DNA of 64,000 nt from Mycobacterium szulgai (GCF_002116635.1 NZ_LQPW01000163.1:45569-109568); one strand, 5' to 3'. Positions 24,032 to 34,370 are shown, counted from the stretch's first letter. Numbers and translations are program-made. Notes: generated from the sequence alone by a model not told the origin.

Positions 24032-26173
24032 TCAATGGCCGGTCACCGCGCGGACAGCGTCGGCGAGCGTAGCGGCTCTGCGGTTGGTGAAGATGTCCTC
24101 GAGCAGGATCTGCCGACCGTCCGGGCCGGTCAGCGGTACTCGCCAATTGGGATATTCGTCGGTGGTGCCGGGCTGGTTCTGGGTCCGGCGGTCACCGACC
24201 GCATCGGTCAGCGCCACACCCAACAAGCGTGACGGTGTGCGCCCGAGATATCGGTACAGAGCAAGTATCTGCTGTTCCGGGGCGTCTTCACCGTCTTCGA
24301 GCAGGCCGACCCGGCGCAGCTCGGCGGTCCACGCGTCGAGCTCGGCGCGGCTCGATTCGAGTTCGGCTGCCACCGGCCGAGTCAACAACCCCAATGATTC
24401 GCGCAGCCGCACGTGATCGCCCGCCAGATACCCCGCGGTCGGTGGCAGGTCATGGGTGGTCACCGAGGACAAGCAGTACTCCCGCCAGCGTTCGGCGGGC
24501 AGCGGTCCGCCATTTCCGTCTCGATCCTGCTCGAACCACAGAATCGAAGTACCCAACAGTCCACGTAGCAAGAGGTAGTCGCGCACCCAGGGTTCGACGG
24601 TGCCCAGATCCTCGCCGACGACAACCGCCCCGGCACGATGCGCCTCCAGCGCAACGATGCCGATCATCGCCTCATGGTCGTAGCGCACGTATGTGCCCTC
24701 GGTCGGCGGCGCGCCCTCGGGAATCCACCACAGCCGAAACAGTCCGATGATGTGGTCAATGCGTACGCCGCCGGCGTGGCGCAGCACGTTCTGGATCAGT
24801 GCGCGAAATGGACGGTATTCCTGCTCATCGAGCCGGTCTGGGCGCCAGGGCGGTTGCGACCAGTCCTGGCCGAGCTGGTTGAACTCATCCGGCGGCGCGC
24901 CCGCCGTCACGCCGAGCGCCAGCACATCCTGCAGCGCCCAGGCGTCAGCCCCATTGGGGTGCACGCCGACGGCGAGGTCATGCATGATGCCCAACGCCAT
25001 TCCGGCCCGGACCGCCTGCGATTGAGCAGCGGCTAGCTGCTCGTCGAGCTGCCATTGCAGCCAGCGGTGGAAGTCAACCGCTTCCTTATGTTTATTGACG
25101 AACTTGGCCACACCCGGACCGTCGGGATGCTGCAGCGATCTCGGCCAGCGATGCCAGTCGCCGCCGTACTCCTCGGCCAGCGCACACCAGGTCGCGAAGT
25201 CGTCCAAGGCGCGCCCTTCCCGATCGCGGAACGCGGCATAGGACAGCTCGCGCCCGGCCGACCGCGGCACCCGATGGATTAGCTGCAGCGCGGCGCGCTT
25301 GGCGGTCCACGCCGCGTCACGATCGATGGCGTCGAGCTGATCCGCGCGGTCTTGCACGTCGTCGCGCAGTTGGCGCACCCGGCTGCGCTTTGGCAAGTCC
25401 ACGAGCTCGGGAATGGCTTCGACGCGAAGGTAAAGAGGATTGACGAAGCGCCGTGACGTCGGCAAGTACGGGGACGGCTCCATGGGTGCGCCCGGTCCAG
25501 ACGGCGCCGCCGCGTGCAAGGGATTCACGAGGACATAGTCGGCGCCATGCGCCGAGGCCGACCACAGCGCCAGATCGGCTAGGTCGGTGAGGTCGCCGAT
25601 GCCCCAGGAGCGGCGCGACCGCACGCTGTAGAGCTGGGTGGCCAGGCCCCAGGCGCGGCGGCTACCGAGTTGTTCGGGGAGCCCGAGCCAATCCGGCGTC
25701 ACGATGAGGGCGGTGCTGGCCTGGTGGTCACCGGAACGCAGCTGCACCCGGTGGTAGCCGAGCGGCAGGTCGGCGGGCAATACGAAGCTGGCCTCGCCGA
25801 CCCATCGGCCGTCCAGATCGAACGGGGGAGTGAAGTTGTCGACCTGTATCAGCCCACCGCGCACCGTGCCGTCCTCGAGCTGCAACCTGACTTCGGCAGG
25901 GGCGCCGTGGGTCACATGCACCCAAAAGCGCGTTTGCGCGCCGGCGCGGCCCACGATGGTCGGCGGCAACGGGCGTGTCCAATATGAGCGCAGCTGGGCA
26001 GTTAGGGCCGCATTGCGCTGCTGCTCGGTGTCGGCCGGTACGCCCAGGGCGGCCAGTACGGCGACCAGCGTGGTCTCCGGGACGAGCAGCTGCCGGCCGG
26101 TCCAGTCGTCATAGGCGGTGGCGATGCCGAATCGCCGGGCCAGTTCGACCAGCGAGGGCGCAAGCTCAGTCAT
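24032..26173 (-). CDS. malQ: 4-alpha-glucanotransferase (amylomaltase)
   Basis: A 713-residue GH77 enzyme. The N-terminus TELAPSLVELARRFGIAT matches the mycobacterial MalQ, followed by a beta-sandwich and the catalytic barrel: SRRSWGIGDLTDL, GVRIDHIIGLFRLWWIPEGA with the catalytic aspartate nucleophile, VVVGEDLGTVEPWVRDYLL with the acid/base glutamate, and SSVTTHDLPPTAGY with the transition-state aspartate. It transfers glucan segments in cytoplasmic alpha-glucan metabolism. An ATG at 26182 would add three residues. The same gene precedes eccB5 in divergent orientation in M. tuberculosis. Confidence 0.95.
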   Translation of the reverse strand: MTELAPSLVELARRFGIATAYDDWTGRQLLVPETTLVAVLAALGVPADTEQQRNAALTAQLRSYWTRPLPPTIVGRAGAQTRFWVHVTHGAPAEVRLQLEDGTVRGGLIQVDNFTPPFDLDGRWVGEASFVLPADLPLGYHRVQLRSGDHQASTALIVTPDWLGLPEQLGSRRAWGLATQLYSVRSRRSWGIGDLTDLADLALWSASAHGADYVLVNPLHAAAPSGPGAPMEPSPYLPTSRRFVNPLYLRVEAIPELVDLPKRSRVRQLRDDVQDRADQLDAIDRDAAWTAKRAALQLIHRVPRSAGRELSYAAFRDREGRALDDFATWCALAEEYGGDWHRWPRSLQHPDGPGVAKFVNKHKEAVDFHRWLQWQLDEQLAAAQSQAVRAGMALGIMHDLAVGVHPNGADAWALQDVLALGVTAGAPPDEFNQLGQDWSQPPWRPDRLDEQEYRPFRALIQNVLRHAGGVRIDHIIGLFRLWWIPEGAPPTEGTYVRYDHEAMIGIVALEAHRAGAVVVGEDLGTVEPWVRDYLLLRGLLGTSILWFEQDRDGNGGPLPAERWREYCLSSVTTHDLPPTAGYLAGDHVRLRESLGLLTRPVAAELESSRAELDAWTAELRRVGLLEDGEDAPEQQILALYRYLGRTPSRLLGVALTDAVGDRRTQNQPGTTDEYPNWRVPLTGPDGRQILLEDIFTNRRAATLADAVRAVTGH

Positions 26174-26485
26174 GTCGCCCATCTTGCGTGGCGCGTCCGG
26201 GTCCGGGGGCGAGAGGGGCGCTTTCTCCGGAATCGGCCGCCAAGGGCTCCAATTACTTCGCAGGTCACGGCTGTAGGCACGGAAGTTTTCGGCTCAACAG
26301 GCCGAGTCGGCAAATCGCCGCTACCATGCCCAGTGGAGACACGGCGAAATCTTGGGGGATCCAGCGCGGTCGGCGTCGCGTGACGGCGTGTGTGTGGGTG
26401 CCCTACGGTTATCGAAGTGACGAGCGCATTCATAAATATGCAGGTCGTTAACCAGGCGTTTTAATAGACCGGATGGTGAAATAAC
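26174..26485. promoter_or_regulatory. Divergent malQ / ESX-5 promoter region
   Basis: About 310 bases separate the malQ start from eccB5. No protein-like frame is convincing. The 60 bases before eccB5 are AT-richer (CATAAATATGCAGG, GTTTTAATAGACC), compatible with the ESX-5 promoter and leader. No classical operator palindrome is visible. Confidence 0.5.
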
Positions 26486-28006
26486 GTGGCTGAAGACAGC
26501 CGGGGGCAGCGGGGGTCGGGGTACGGCCTCGGGCTATCGACGCGAACCCAGGTGACCGGTTATCAGTTCCTGGCCCGCCGCACCGCGATGGCGTTGACCC
26601 GGTGGCGGGTTCGGATGGAGATCGAGCCAGGCCGGCGCCAAACGCTAGCGGTGGTCGCGTCGATATCGGCGGCGTTGGTGATCTGTCTGGGTGCGCTGCT
26701 GTGGTCATTCATCAGCCCGTCCGGCCAAATAAACGAGTCGCCGATCATTGCCGACCGGGACTCCGGCGCGCTCTACGTCCGAGTCGGCGACCGGCTCTAC
26801 CCGGCCCTGAATCTGGCGTCGGCGCGGCTGATCACCGGGCGGGCCGACAATCCGCACTTGGTCAAGGCCAGTCAGATCGCCAGCCTGCCGCACGGCCCAC
26901 TGGTCGGCATTCCCGGCGCACCATCGGAATTCGCACCCAAGAGTCCAGCCGCATCGTCGTGGCTGGTGTGTGACACCGTGGCCACTTCAACCGGTGTCGG
27001 GACGCCGGGCGGAGTGACGGTGACCGTCATCGACGGCACGCCCGACCTGACCAACCACCGGCGGACCCTGACCGGGTCGGACGCCGTCGTACTGAACTAC
27101 GGCGGCAACACGTGGGTTGTCCGGGAAGGACGCCGGTCGAAGATCGACGCGACCGACCGGTCGGTGCTGCTGCCGCTGGGCCTGACACCTGAGCAGGTCA
27201 GCCAGGCCAAACCGATGAGCCACGCCCTTTACGACGCCTTGCCGGTCGGGCCGGAGTTGCTGGTGCCCGAGGTGCCGAACGTGGGCGCACCGGCGACCTT
27301 CCCGGGTGCTCCCGGCCCGGTTGGCACCGTACTGGTGACTCCACAAATCAGCGGGCCGCAACAGTATTCGCTGGTGCTGGTGGATGGTGTGCAAACGCTG
27401 CCGCCGTTGGTGGCCCAGATCATGCAGAACGCGGGTCGTCCCGGCAACACCAAGCCGGTGACGATAGAACCGTCGGCGCTGGCGAAGATGCCGGTCGTCA
27501 ACAGGCTGGATCTGTCCGCCTACCCGGACAACCCGTTGAATGTGCTGGATATCCGGGAGAACCCGTCGACCTGCTGGTGGTGGGAACGGACCGCCGGCGA
27601 GAACCGGGCCCGCGTGCAAGTGATCGCCGGGCCAACCCTCCCGATCTCGCAACACGAGATGAAAAGGGTTGTGTCGCTGGTGAAAGCCGATATGACCGGT
27701 CGCGAAGCCGACCAGGTGTACTTCGGCCCCAACTACGCGAACTTCGTCGCGGTCACCGGTAATAATCCGGCCGCTCAGACAGCGGAATCGCTGTGGTGGC
27801 TGACCAATGCCGGCGCCCGGTTCGGAGTGGAAGACAGTAAGGAAGCACGTGAAGCCCTGGGCCTGACTTTGCAGCCGAGCTTGGCGCCGTGGGTGGCGCT
27901 GCGGCTGCTGCCACAGGGTCCGACGCTCTCTCGAGCTGACGCCCTGGTTGAGCACGACACCCTACCCATGGACATGACCCCTGCAGAGTTGGTGGTACCG
28001 AAGTGA
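26486..28006 (+). CDS. eccB5: ESX-5 channel component EccB5
   Basis: A 506-residue type VII secretion protein. The cytosolic N-terminus contains STRTQVTGYQFLARRTAMAL and RRQTLAVV, followed by one membrane span at about 51-74 (ISAALVICLGALLWSF), and the rest is the periplasmic repeat domain with a cysteine pair (CDTV, CWWW) stabilising the core. EccB joins EccC, D and E in the hexameric inner-membrane complex; its periplasmic part caps the pore. The start is GTG. Its stop overlaps the GTG of eccC5. Length and motifs match the family. Confidence 0.97.
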   Translation: MAEDSRGQRGSGYGLGLSTRTQVTGYQFLARRTAMALTRWRVRMEIEPGRRQTLAVVASISAALVICLGALLWSFISPSGQINESPIIADRDSGALYVRVGDRLYPALNLASARLITGRADNPHLVKASQIASLPHGPLVGIPGAPSEFAPKSPAASSWLVCDTVATSTGVGTPGGVTVTVIDGTPDLTNHRRTLTGSDAVVLNYGGNTWVVREGRRSKIDATDRSVLLPLGLTPEQVSQAKPMSHALYDALPVGPELLVPEVPNVGAPATFPGAPGPVGTVLVTPQISGPQQYSLVLVDGVQTLPPLVAQIMQNAGRPGNTKPVTIEPSALAKMPVVNRLDLSAYPDNPLNVLDIRENPSTCWWWERTAGENRARVQVIAGPTLPISQHEMKRVVSLVKADMTGREADQVYFGPNYANFVAVTGNNPAAQTAESLWWLTNAGARFGVEDSKEAREALGLTLQPSLAPWVALRLLPQGPTLSRADALVEHDTLPMDMTPAELVVPK

Positions 28007-31000
28007 AACGTGGATTTGCGCGACCGACACCCGAAAGGCCTCCGGTAATCAAGCCGGAGAACATCGTCCTGCCAACGCCCCTGAGCATTCCGCCGCCGGA
28101 GGGCAAGCCGTGGTACATGATCGTGATCGGCGTCGTCGTGATCGGCCTGCTGGGCGGCATGGTGGCCATGACCTTCGCCAGTGGGTCACGCGTGTTCGGC
28201 GGCGTCGGTTCGATATTCCCCATCTTCATGGTCGGCGGAATGATGATGATGATGTTCGGTGGCCGGATGGGCGGCCAGCAGCAGATGAGCCGGCCGAAGT
28301 TGGACGCCATGCGCGCCCAGTTCATGCTGATGCTGGACATGCTCCGCGAGACGGCGCAGGAGTCGGCCGACAGTATGGACGCCAACTACCGGTGGTTTCA
28401 CCCGGCGCCCACCACGCTGACCGCGGCCGTGGGCTCGTCCCGGATGTGGGAGCGCAAGCCTGACGGCAAGGACCTCAACTTCGGCGTCGTCCGCGTCGGT
28501 GTTGGCATGACGCGTCCCGAAGTGACCTGGGGTGAGCCGCAGAACATGCCGACCGACATCGAGCTGGAGCCGGTGACCGGTAAGGCGCTGCAGGAATTCG
28601 GGCGCTACCAAAGCGTCGTCTACAACCTGCCGAAGATGGTTTCGGTCTTGGTCGAACCGTGGTACGCCCTCGTCGGCGAACGCGAGCAGGTGCTGGGATT
28701 GATGCGCGCGATCATCTGCCAGCTGGCGTTCTCCCACGGACCCGACCACGTCCAGATGATCGTGGTCAGTTCCGATTTGGAGAAATGGGACTGGGTGAAG
28801 TGGCTGCCACACTTCGGTGATTCGCGGCGCCACGACGCGGCCGGCAACGCCCGGATGGTGTACAGCTCGGTACGCGAGTTCGCCGCCGAACAAGCCGAAT
28901 TGTTCGCCGGTCGTGGGTCGTTCACGCCCCGGCATGCCAGTTCGTCGGCGCAGACACCGACTCCGCACCACGTGATCATCGCCGACGTCGATGACCCGCA
29001 GTGGGAGTACGTGATCAGCGCCGAAGGCGTCGATGGCGTGACATTCTTCGATCTGACCGGTTCTTCGATGTGGACGGAAGTCCCCGAGCGGAAGTTGCAG
29101 TTCGACGAGATCGGCGTGATCGAAGCCCTGCCTCGCGACCGTGACACCTGGATGGTGATCGACGACAAGGCGTGGTTCTTCGCACTCAGCGACCAGCTCA
29201 CCATCGCCGAGGCCGAGGAGTTCTCGCAAAAGCTGGCGCAATGGCGTCTCGCCGAGGCCTACGAAGAGATCGGCCAACGGGTTGCCCACATCGGCGCGCG
29301 AGACATCTTGTCTTACTACGGTATTGACGATCCGTCGGATATCGACTTCGACGCGCTGTGGGGGAGCCGCACTGACAGCATGGGCCGTTCGAGGCTGCGG
29401 GCGCCGTTCGGCAACCGGTCTGACAACGGTGAGTTGCTTTTCTTGGACATGAAGTCGCTCGACGAGGGCGGCGACGGCCCGCACGGTGTCATGTCGGGCA
29501 CCACCGGTTCGGGTAAGTCGACACTGGTGCGAACCGTGATCGAGTCGCTGATGCTCGGACATCCGCCCGAAGAGCTGCAATTCGTGCTGGCTGACCTTAA
29601 GGGTGGTTCGGCCGTTAAGCCGTTCGCCGGCGTACCGCACGTGTCTCGGATCATCACCGACCTGGAAGAAGACCAGGCGCTGATGGAACGTTTCCTGGAC
29701 GCGCTGTGGGGCGAGATCGCGCGCCGCAAGGCGATCTGCGACAGCGCCGGTGTCGACGACGCCAAGGAATACAACTCGGTACGGGCCAGGATGCGCGCAC
29801 GCGGACAGGACATGGCGCCGCTGCCGATGCTGGTGGTGGTCATCGACGAGTTCTACGAGTGGTTCCGGATCATGCCGACGGCCGTCGACGTCCTCGACTC
29901 GATCGGCCGGCAGGGTCGTGCCTACTGGATTCACCTGATGATGGCTTCGCAGACCATTGAGAGCCGAGCCGAAAAGCTCATGGAGAACATGGGTTACCGC
30001 CTGGTGCTGAAGGCGCGTACCGCGGGTGCGGCGCAGGCGGCCGGCGTGCCGAACGCAGTGAACCTACCCGCCCAGGCCGGCCTGGGGTACTTCCGTAAGA
30101 GCCTCGACGACATCATCAGGTTCCAGGCCGAGTTCCTGTGGCGCGATTATTTCCGCCTCAGCAGCATCGACGGCGAGGAAGCGCCGGTGCTGGTGCACAA
30201 CATCGACTATGTGCGCCCGCAACTGTTCACCAACGATTTCACCCCCCTCGAGGTGAGCGTGGGTGGCCCGGAAATCGAACCTGCGGCCACCTACACCAAC
30301 GGCGAGGTGCACGCCACCGACGGCGAATCCGAGGAAGAAGAAGGCGGAATTCGCACGCCGAAGGTCGGTACGGTGATCATCGATCAGCTGCGCAGGATCA
30401 ACTTCGAGCCCTACCGGCTCTGGCAACCTCCGCTGACGAAACCAGTCGCCATCGACGAGTTGGTCAACCGTTTCCTCGGCCGCCCGTGGCAGAAGGACTA
30501 CGGCACCGCGAGGGATTTGGTATTCCCGATCGGTATCATCGACCGCCCGTTCAAGCACGATCAGCCGCCGTGGACGGTCGACACCTCCGGTCCCGGTGCC
30601 AACGTCTTGATTCTGGGCGCTGGCGGTTCGGGCAAGACGACCGCGCTGCAGACGCTGATCTGTTCGGCGGCGCTGACGCACACGCCCGAGCAGGTGCAGT
30701 TCTATTGCCTCGCTTACAGCAGCACCGCATTAACGACCGTGGCTCAGCTGCCGCACGTAGGTGAGGTGGCCGGTCCGACGGATCCGTACGGCGTGCGCCG
30801 CACGGTGGCCGAGCTGTTGGCCCTGGTCCGCGACCGCAAGCGCACCTTCCTGGAATGCGGCATCGCGTCGATGGATATGTTCCGGCGCCGCAAGTTCGCC
30901 GGGGAGGCCGGGCCGGTACCCAACGACGGCTTCGGCGATGTCTTCCTGGTGATCGACAACTACCGGGCGCTGGCCGAGGAAAACGAGGTGTTGATCGAGC

Positions 31001-32166
31001 AGGTCAACCTCATCATCAACCAGGGTCCCTCGTTCGGGGTGCATGTGGTCGTCACCGCCGATCGCGAATCCGAACTTCGGCCGCCGGTGCGAAGCGGCTT
31101 CGGTTCCCGGGTCGAATTGCGCTTGGCCGCAGTGGAAGACGCCAAGCTGGTGCGGTCCCGATTCGCCAAGGACGTACCAGTCAAGCCGGGTCGCGGCATG
31201 GTCGCGGTCAACTACGTGCGCCTGGACAGCGACCCGCAGGCCGGTCTGCACACGTTGGTGGCCCGTCCGGCGTTGGCCAGTACAGCCGACAACGTCTTCG
31301 AATGCGACAGCATCGTCGCGGCGGTCAGCAGGCTCACCAGCGCGCAGGCACCCCCGGTGCGCAGGCTGCCGGCCCGGTTCGGTGTGGAGCAGGTGCGGGA
31401 GCTGGCCGCGCGCGACACTCGCCAGAACGTTGGTGCCGGCGGAATCGCTTGGGCCATATCCGAATTGGATCTGCAGCCGGTGTACCTCAACTTCGCCGAG
31501 AACTCGCACTTGATGGTGACGGGCCGCCGCGAATGTGGGCGCACCACGACGTTGGCCACCATCATGTCGGAGATCGGGCGGTTGTATGCGCCCGGCGCCA
31601 GCAGCGCGCCGCCGCCGCCCGCCGGACGGCCTTCTGCGCAGGTTTGGCTGGTCGACCCGCGCCGCCAGCTGCTGACCGCACTGGGTTCGGACTATGTCGA
31701 GAAGTTCGCCTACAACCTCGACGGCGTCGTGCAAATGGTGGGTGAGCTGGCGGCGGCCTTGGCCGGCCGCGAGCCGCCGCCCGGGCTGTCCGCCGAGCAG
31801 CTGCTGTCCCGGTCATGGTGGAGCGGCCCGGAGATCTTCCTGATCGTCGACGACATTCAGCAGCTGCCGCCAGGTTTCGATTCACCGCTACACAAGGTGG
31901 TTCCATTCGTAAACCGTGCCGCCGACCTGGGGTTGCATGTGATCGTCACCCGTAGCTTCGGCGGCTGGTCGTCGGCCGGCAGCGACCCGATGCTGCGGGC
32001 TCTGCATCAGGCCAATGCGCCGTTGCTGGTCATGGACGCCGACCCGGACGAGGGCTTCATCCGCGGCAAGATGAAGGGCGGTCCGCTGCCCCGCGGCCGA
32101 GGCCTGCTGATGGCCGAGGACACCGGCGTGTTCGTCCAGGTGGCAGCCACCGAGGTGCGCAAGTAA
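28003..32166 (+). CDS. eccC5: ESX-5 motor ATPase EccC5 (single-chain)
   Basis: A 1387-residue FtsK/SpoIIIE-type ATPase in one chain. Two N-terminal membrane spans lie at about residues 36-85, followed by a degenerate DUF domain and three ATPase modules. Walker A of the first is GTTGSGKST near residue 499, with Walker B VVVIDEFYEW near 609. The second has GAGGSGKTT near 872 but reads VFLVIDNY in place of DE, and the third has GRRECGRTT near 1173, a degenerate loop, with IVDDIQQ. As in other EccC proteins the first module is the main motor and the last binds substrate C-termini. The stop is followed by a strong hairpin. Confidence 0.97.
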   Translation: MKRGFARPTPERPPVIKPENIVLPTPLSIPPPEGKPWYMIVIGVVVIGLLGGMVAMTFASGSRVFGGVGSIFPIFMVGGMMMMMFGGRMGGQQQMSRPKLDAMRAQFMLMLDMLRETAQESADSMDANYRWFHPAPTTLTAAVGSSRMWERKPDGKDLNFGVVRVGVGMTRPEVTWGEPQNMPTDIELEPVTGKALQEFGRYQSVVYNLPKMVSVLVEPWYALVGEREQVLGLMRAIICQLAFSHGPDHVQMIVVSSDLEKWDWVKWLPHFGDSRRHDAAGNARMVYSSVREFAAEQAELFAGRGSFTPRHASSSAQTPTPHHVIIADVDDPQWEYVISAEGVDGVTFFDLTGSSMWTEVPERKLQFDEIGVIEALPRDRDTWMVIDDKAWFFALSDQLTIAEAEEFSQKLAQWRLAEAYEEIGQRVAHIGARDILSYYGIDDPSDIDFDALWGSRTDSMGRSRLRAPFGNRSDNGELLFLDMKSLDEGGDGPHGVMSGTTGSGKSTLVRTVIESLMLGHPPEELQFVLADLKGGSAVKPFAGVPHVSRIITDLEEDQALMERFLDALWGEIARRKAICDSAGVDDAKEYNSVRARMRARGQDMAPLPMLVVVIDEFYEWFRIMPTAVDVLDSIGRQGRAYWIHLMMASQTIESRAEKLMENMGYRLVLKARTAGAAQAAGVPNAVNLPAQAGLGYFRKSLDDIIRFQAEFLWRDYFRLSSIDGEEAPVLVHNIDYVRPQLFTNDFTPLEVSVGGPEIEPAATYTNGEVHATDGESEEEEGGIRTPKVGTVIIDQLRRINFEPYRLWQPPLTKPVAIDELVNRFLGRPWQKDYGTARDLVFPIGIIDRPFKHDQPPWTVDTSGPGANVLILGAGGSGKTTALQTLICSAALTHTPEQVQFYCLAYSSTALTTVAQLPHVGEVAGPTDPYGVRRTVAELLALVRDRKRTFLECGIASMDMFRRRKFAGEAGPVPNDGFGDVFLVIDNYRALAEENEVLIEQVNLIINQGPSFGVHVVVTADRESELRPPVRSGFGSRVELRLAAVEDAKLVRSRFAKDVPVKPGRGMVAVNYVRLDSDPQAGLHTLVARPALASTADNVFECDSIVAAVSRLTSAQAPPVRRLPARFGVEQVRELAARDTRQNVGAGGIAWAISELDLQPVYLNFAENSHLMVTGRRECGRTTTLATIMSEIGRLYAPGASSAPPPPAGRPSAQVWLVDPRRQLLTALGSDYVEKFAYNLDGVVQMVGELAAALAGREPPPGLSAEQLLSRSWWSGPEIFLIVDDIQQLPPGFDSPLHKVVPFVNRAADLGLHVIVTRSFGGWSSAGSDPMLRALHQANAPLLVMDADPDEGFIRGKMKGGPLPRGRGLLMAEDTGVFVQVAATEVRK

Positions 32167-32180
32167 AAATCTGCTGTCGT

Positions 32181-32220
32181 CGCTGGGGCTGGACCCGGAT
32201 CGACCGGTTCAGCCCCAGCG
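32181..32220. terminator. Bidirectional hairpin between eccC5 and cyp143
   Basis: CGCTGGGGCTG at 32181-32191 and CAGCCCCAGCG at 32210-32220 are perfect 11-base complements around an 18-base loop. The hairpin lies 14 bases after the eccC5 stop. Its right arm includes the cyp143 stop and last codons, so it could end transcription from both convergent genes. There is no long T-run, as is common in mycobacteria. Confidence 0.6.
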
Positions 32221-33390
32221 CAGCGGCAACGTCTTGAGCGCGAAAGACTTTGAGGGAAACCTGATTTCGGGCGTGTAGTCCGGGGCCAGCTCGAAGTCGG
32301 GGATTCTCTTCAGCCACTCACCGACCAGCAGCGTGAGCTCCACCCGCGCCAGGTGAGAGCCCAGACAGCGGTGCGGTCCGCCGCCGAAACCCCAGTGCCG
32401 GTGCACCTTTCCGTCCATCACAAGTTCATCGGTGGATATTTCATCGGAACCGTCCCGGTTGATCGCGGCCATGCACAGCCGCACCCTGGAGCCCGCGGGC
32501 AGCACCATGCCGCCGACATTGACGATCTGCGTGGTGATCCGAGGTGCCACCGGCGCAGACGGCTCAAGGCGGACGATCTCCTCGATGAAGACCCTGACCT
32601 GTTTGGGATCGTCGCGCAGCAGCTCCCGAAGCTGGGGCCGCCGTGCGAGTTCGAGCAAGCAGAAACCCACCGCGGCGGTCACCGTATCCAGTCCTGCCAG
32701 GATCAAGAGATGGCTGAGGCCCAACACCTCGATCTCGCTCAACGGATCGGCACCGATGAGCACCTGCGACAAGACGTCGGGGCCCGGATTCTGCTTGCGA
32801 TCGGCAATCGCTTGTGCGAGGTATTCGAACAGTTCCCGCGAAGCAGCGACGTCGGCCTCAGCGGGGTAGGGCTTGTCCGACATACCGATCACGGCGTCTT
32901 TCCAGCCGATCAACCGGTCCCGATCCTCCAATGGCAAACCGTAGAGGACCAGAAACAGCTGAAACGGGAACAGATTCGCCAGATCTGCCATCGCCTCACA
33001 TTCACCTCGCACCGCAATGGCGTCGATCATCGCGACGGTCTGCTCCAGCAGTGCCGGCCGTTTCTTGGCCAGCGCGGACGGGCTGAAGAAGGGCTGCAGG
33101 ATCTTGCGGTATCGAGTGTGCTCCGGCGGGTCGAATCCCAGTGGCACCACAGGCAGTGGGTTGTCCGGCGGCTGGAGCGCTTCCCTGGACGAAAACGCCT
33201 TGGTGTCACGCAGTGCTGCGAGCACATCTTCACGACGCGTCAGGTAGTACCAGCCGTTCATGAACACCACCGGCCCGGCGTCGCGGAGGATCTTCCACCC
33301 GACACCTCTGTCGGCAGTCATCGGCAACGTCGAGTACTCCAGGCGCGGCAAATAGAACGCGTTCGCCTGCCCGCTGTCGACAGTGCTCAT
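32209..33390 (-). CDS. cyp143: Cytochrome P450 CYP143
   Basis: A 393-residue P450. The haem-thiolate motif is FGGGPHRCLGSHLARVEL near the C-terminus, the I-helix oxygen motif is LILAGLDTVTAAVG (the usual acid-alcohol pair becomes Asp-Thr), and the K-helix is EEIVRLEPSAPVAPR. It matches the CYP143 gene that sits inside ESX-5 loci. The ATG at 33390 starts MSTVDSGQANAFYLPRLEYS; a longer frame to 33792 would run through the ferredoxin region and is rejected. It diverges from its ferredoxin gene. The substrate is unknown; structural work links CYP143 with this ferredoxin. Confidence 0.95.
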   Translation of the reverse strand: MSTVDSGQANAFYLPRLEYSTLPMTADRGVGWKILRDAGPVVFMNGWYYLTRREDVLAALRDTKAFSSREALQPPDNPLPVVPLGFDPPEHTRYRKILQPFFSPSALAKKRPALLEQTVAMIDAIAVRGECEAMADLANLFPFQLFLVLYGLPLEDRDRLIGWKDAVIGMSDKPYPAEADVAASRELFEYLAQAIADRKQNPGPDVLSQVLIGADPLSEIEVLGLSHLLILAGLDTVTAAVGFCLLELARRPQLRELLRDDPKQVRVFIEEIVRLEPSAPVAPRITTQIVNVGGMVLPAGSRVRLCMAAINRDGSDEISTDELVMDGKVHRHWGFGGGPHRCLGSHLARVELTLLVGEWLKRIPDFELAPDYTPEIRFPSKSFALKTLPLRWG

Positions 33391-33617
33391 GTGCTTCTTC
33401 AGATCTCCATTCCCGCCGCAGTGGAGCCGCGACCGCGAGTTCGGTCCTACCACGTGGCAGGGCAAATATCGCATGCGCGATGCGTAGCCACCACCGGAGC
33501 CGCCTTGTCGCCTCGCTAGCGGAGCCGTCGCCGCTCGGATACCCTCTGTCGCGTTCCATCTTGTGCATCCCTGACGCGATCGACACCCGGTCGAGGCCCA
33601 CTCGAGGAAGGAAACCC

Positions 33618-33812
33618 GTGAAGGTTCGTCTCGAGCAAACAAGGTGCGTCGGACATGCGCAGTGCTACGCCGTCGATCCAGAGTTGTTCCCGATCGACGA
33701 CTCGGGCTATTCGACGCTTCAAGAACGCCATGTGCGGCCCGAGGACGAGCAGGCAACGCGCGACGGGGTAGGCGCCTGCCCCGAAATGGCACTCATTCTC
33801 GAAGCCGACTGA
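33618..33812 (+). CDS. 3Fe-4S ferredoxin partner of CYP143
   Basis: A 64-residue acidic ferredoxin. Cysteines fall in CVGHAQC and in GACPEMA near the end, three in total, the ligand set of a [3Fe-4S] cluster; the position of the missing fourth ligand is occupied by His-Ala (GHAQ). It starts at GTG with AAGGAAA upstream. It delivers electrons to the P450 encoded divergently 227 bases away. It corresponds by position to Rv1786 (FdxE). Confidence 0.93.
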   Translation: MKVRLEQTRCVGHAQCYAVDPELFPIDDSGYSTLQERHVRPEDEQATRDGVGACPEMALILEAD

Positions 33813-34370
33813 CAACCTCGCGGACCGTACCGGCTACGCGTTCTGCATGCTGAATTCATAATTTATGTGCAGCTGACCAGAATCCATTCCCGGCCATTGC
33901 AGCTGAGCGCCGCGCGGATTCCGCAGGTGATCTGGCTGAAACTGAATGTTTATCGAATAGTAATTTAACGGAAGCTGAACTCTGGTCCCCGAGCGGTGAA
34001 TAGTTGGCGAGCCAAGGTCACGACGCCGGTTGGGCAATCTAATGTGTTTGATGTGCAACGGTTCTGAAACGAAAGAACTGTTGCACCACCATGTTAAGAT
34101 GTCGGATTTTTCGAGGCTGAGGGCGCATTTCGTTGGTCACCGTACACCCGCACGCAGTCGTGGTGGTGACCGTCGATAACCCCTTATCCGCTCGCGGACG
34201 CTCGCGCGTAATCCGGCGGATATCCAGGGCGTCGGGGCTGAGCCAGTGGGGGATGAGCGTCGGCAACAACGTAATTGCGGCGCGCAATCAAGGCAGGCAG
34301 TCAAGAAGTAGGACATGACGAGGCCGCCGCCGGGTTCGCTCACACGGGCACGGTCGGCTGAGGAGGGGTG
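33813..34370. other. Non-coding region upstream of PPE25
   Basis: This 558-base gap has no frame that looks like a protein. Bases 33840-34120 are clearly AT-richer than the neighbouring genes (for example GAATTCATAATTTATGTG and GAATAGTAATTTAACGG), as often seen before PE/PPE operons. It probably holds the promoter of the PPE25-PE18-PPE26 unit. No repeats or palindromes stand out. Confidence 0.5.

Noticed and set aside
28186..29934. A 582-codon open frame antisense to eccC5
   Set aside because: It lies wholly within a strongly supported gene. Its translation is rich in His, Arg and Val with no domain pattern, and such shadows are expected in GC-rich DNA.
33391..33792. N-terminal extension of CYP143 to a 527-residue protein
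   Set aside because: The extension is low-complexity Arg/Ser and antisense to the ferredoxin gene. The shorter product has the normal P450 length.
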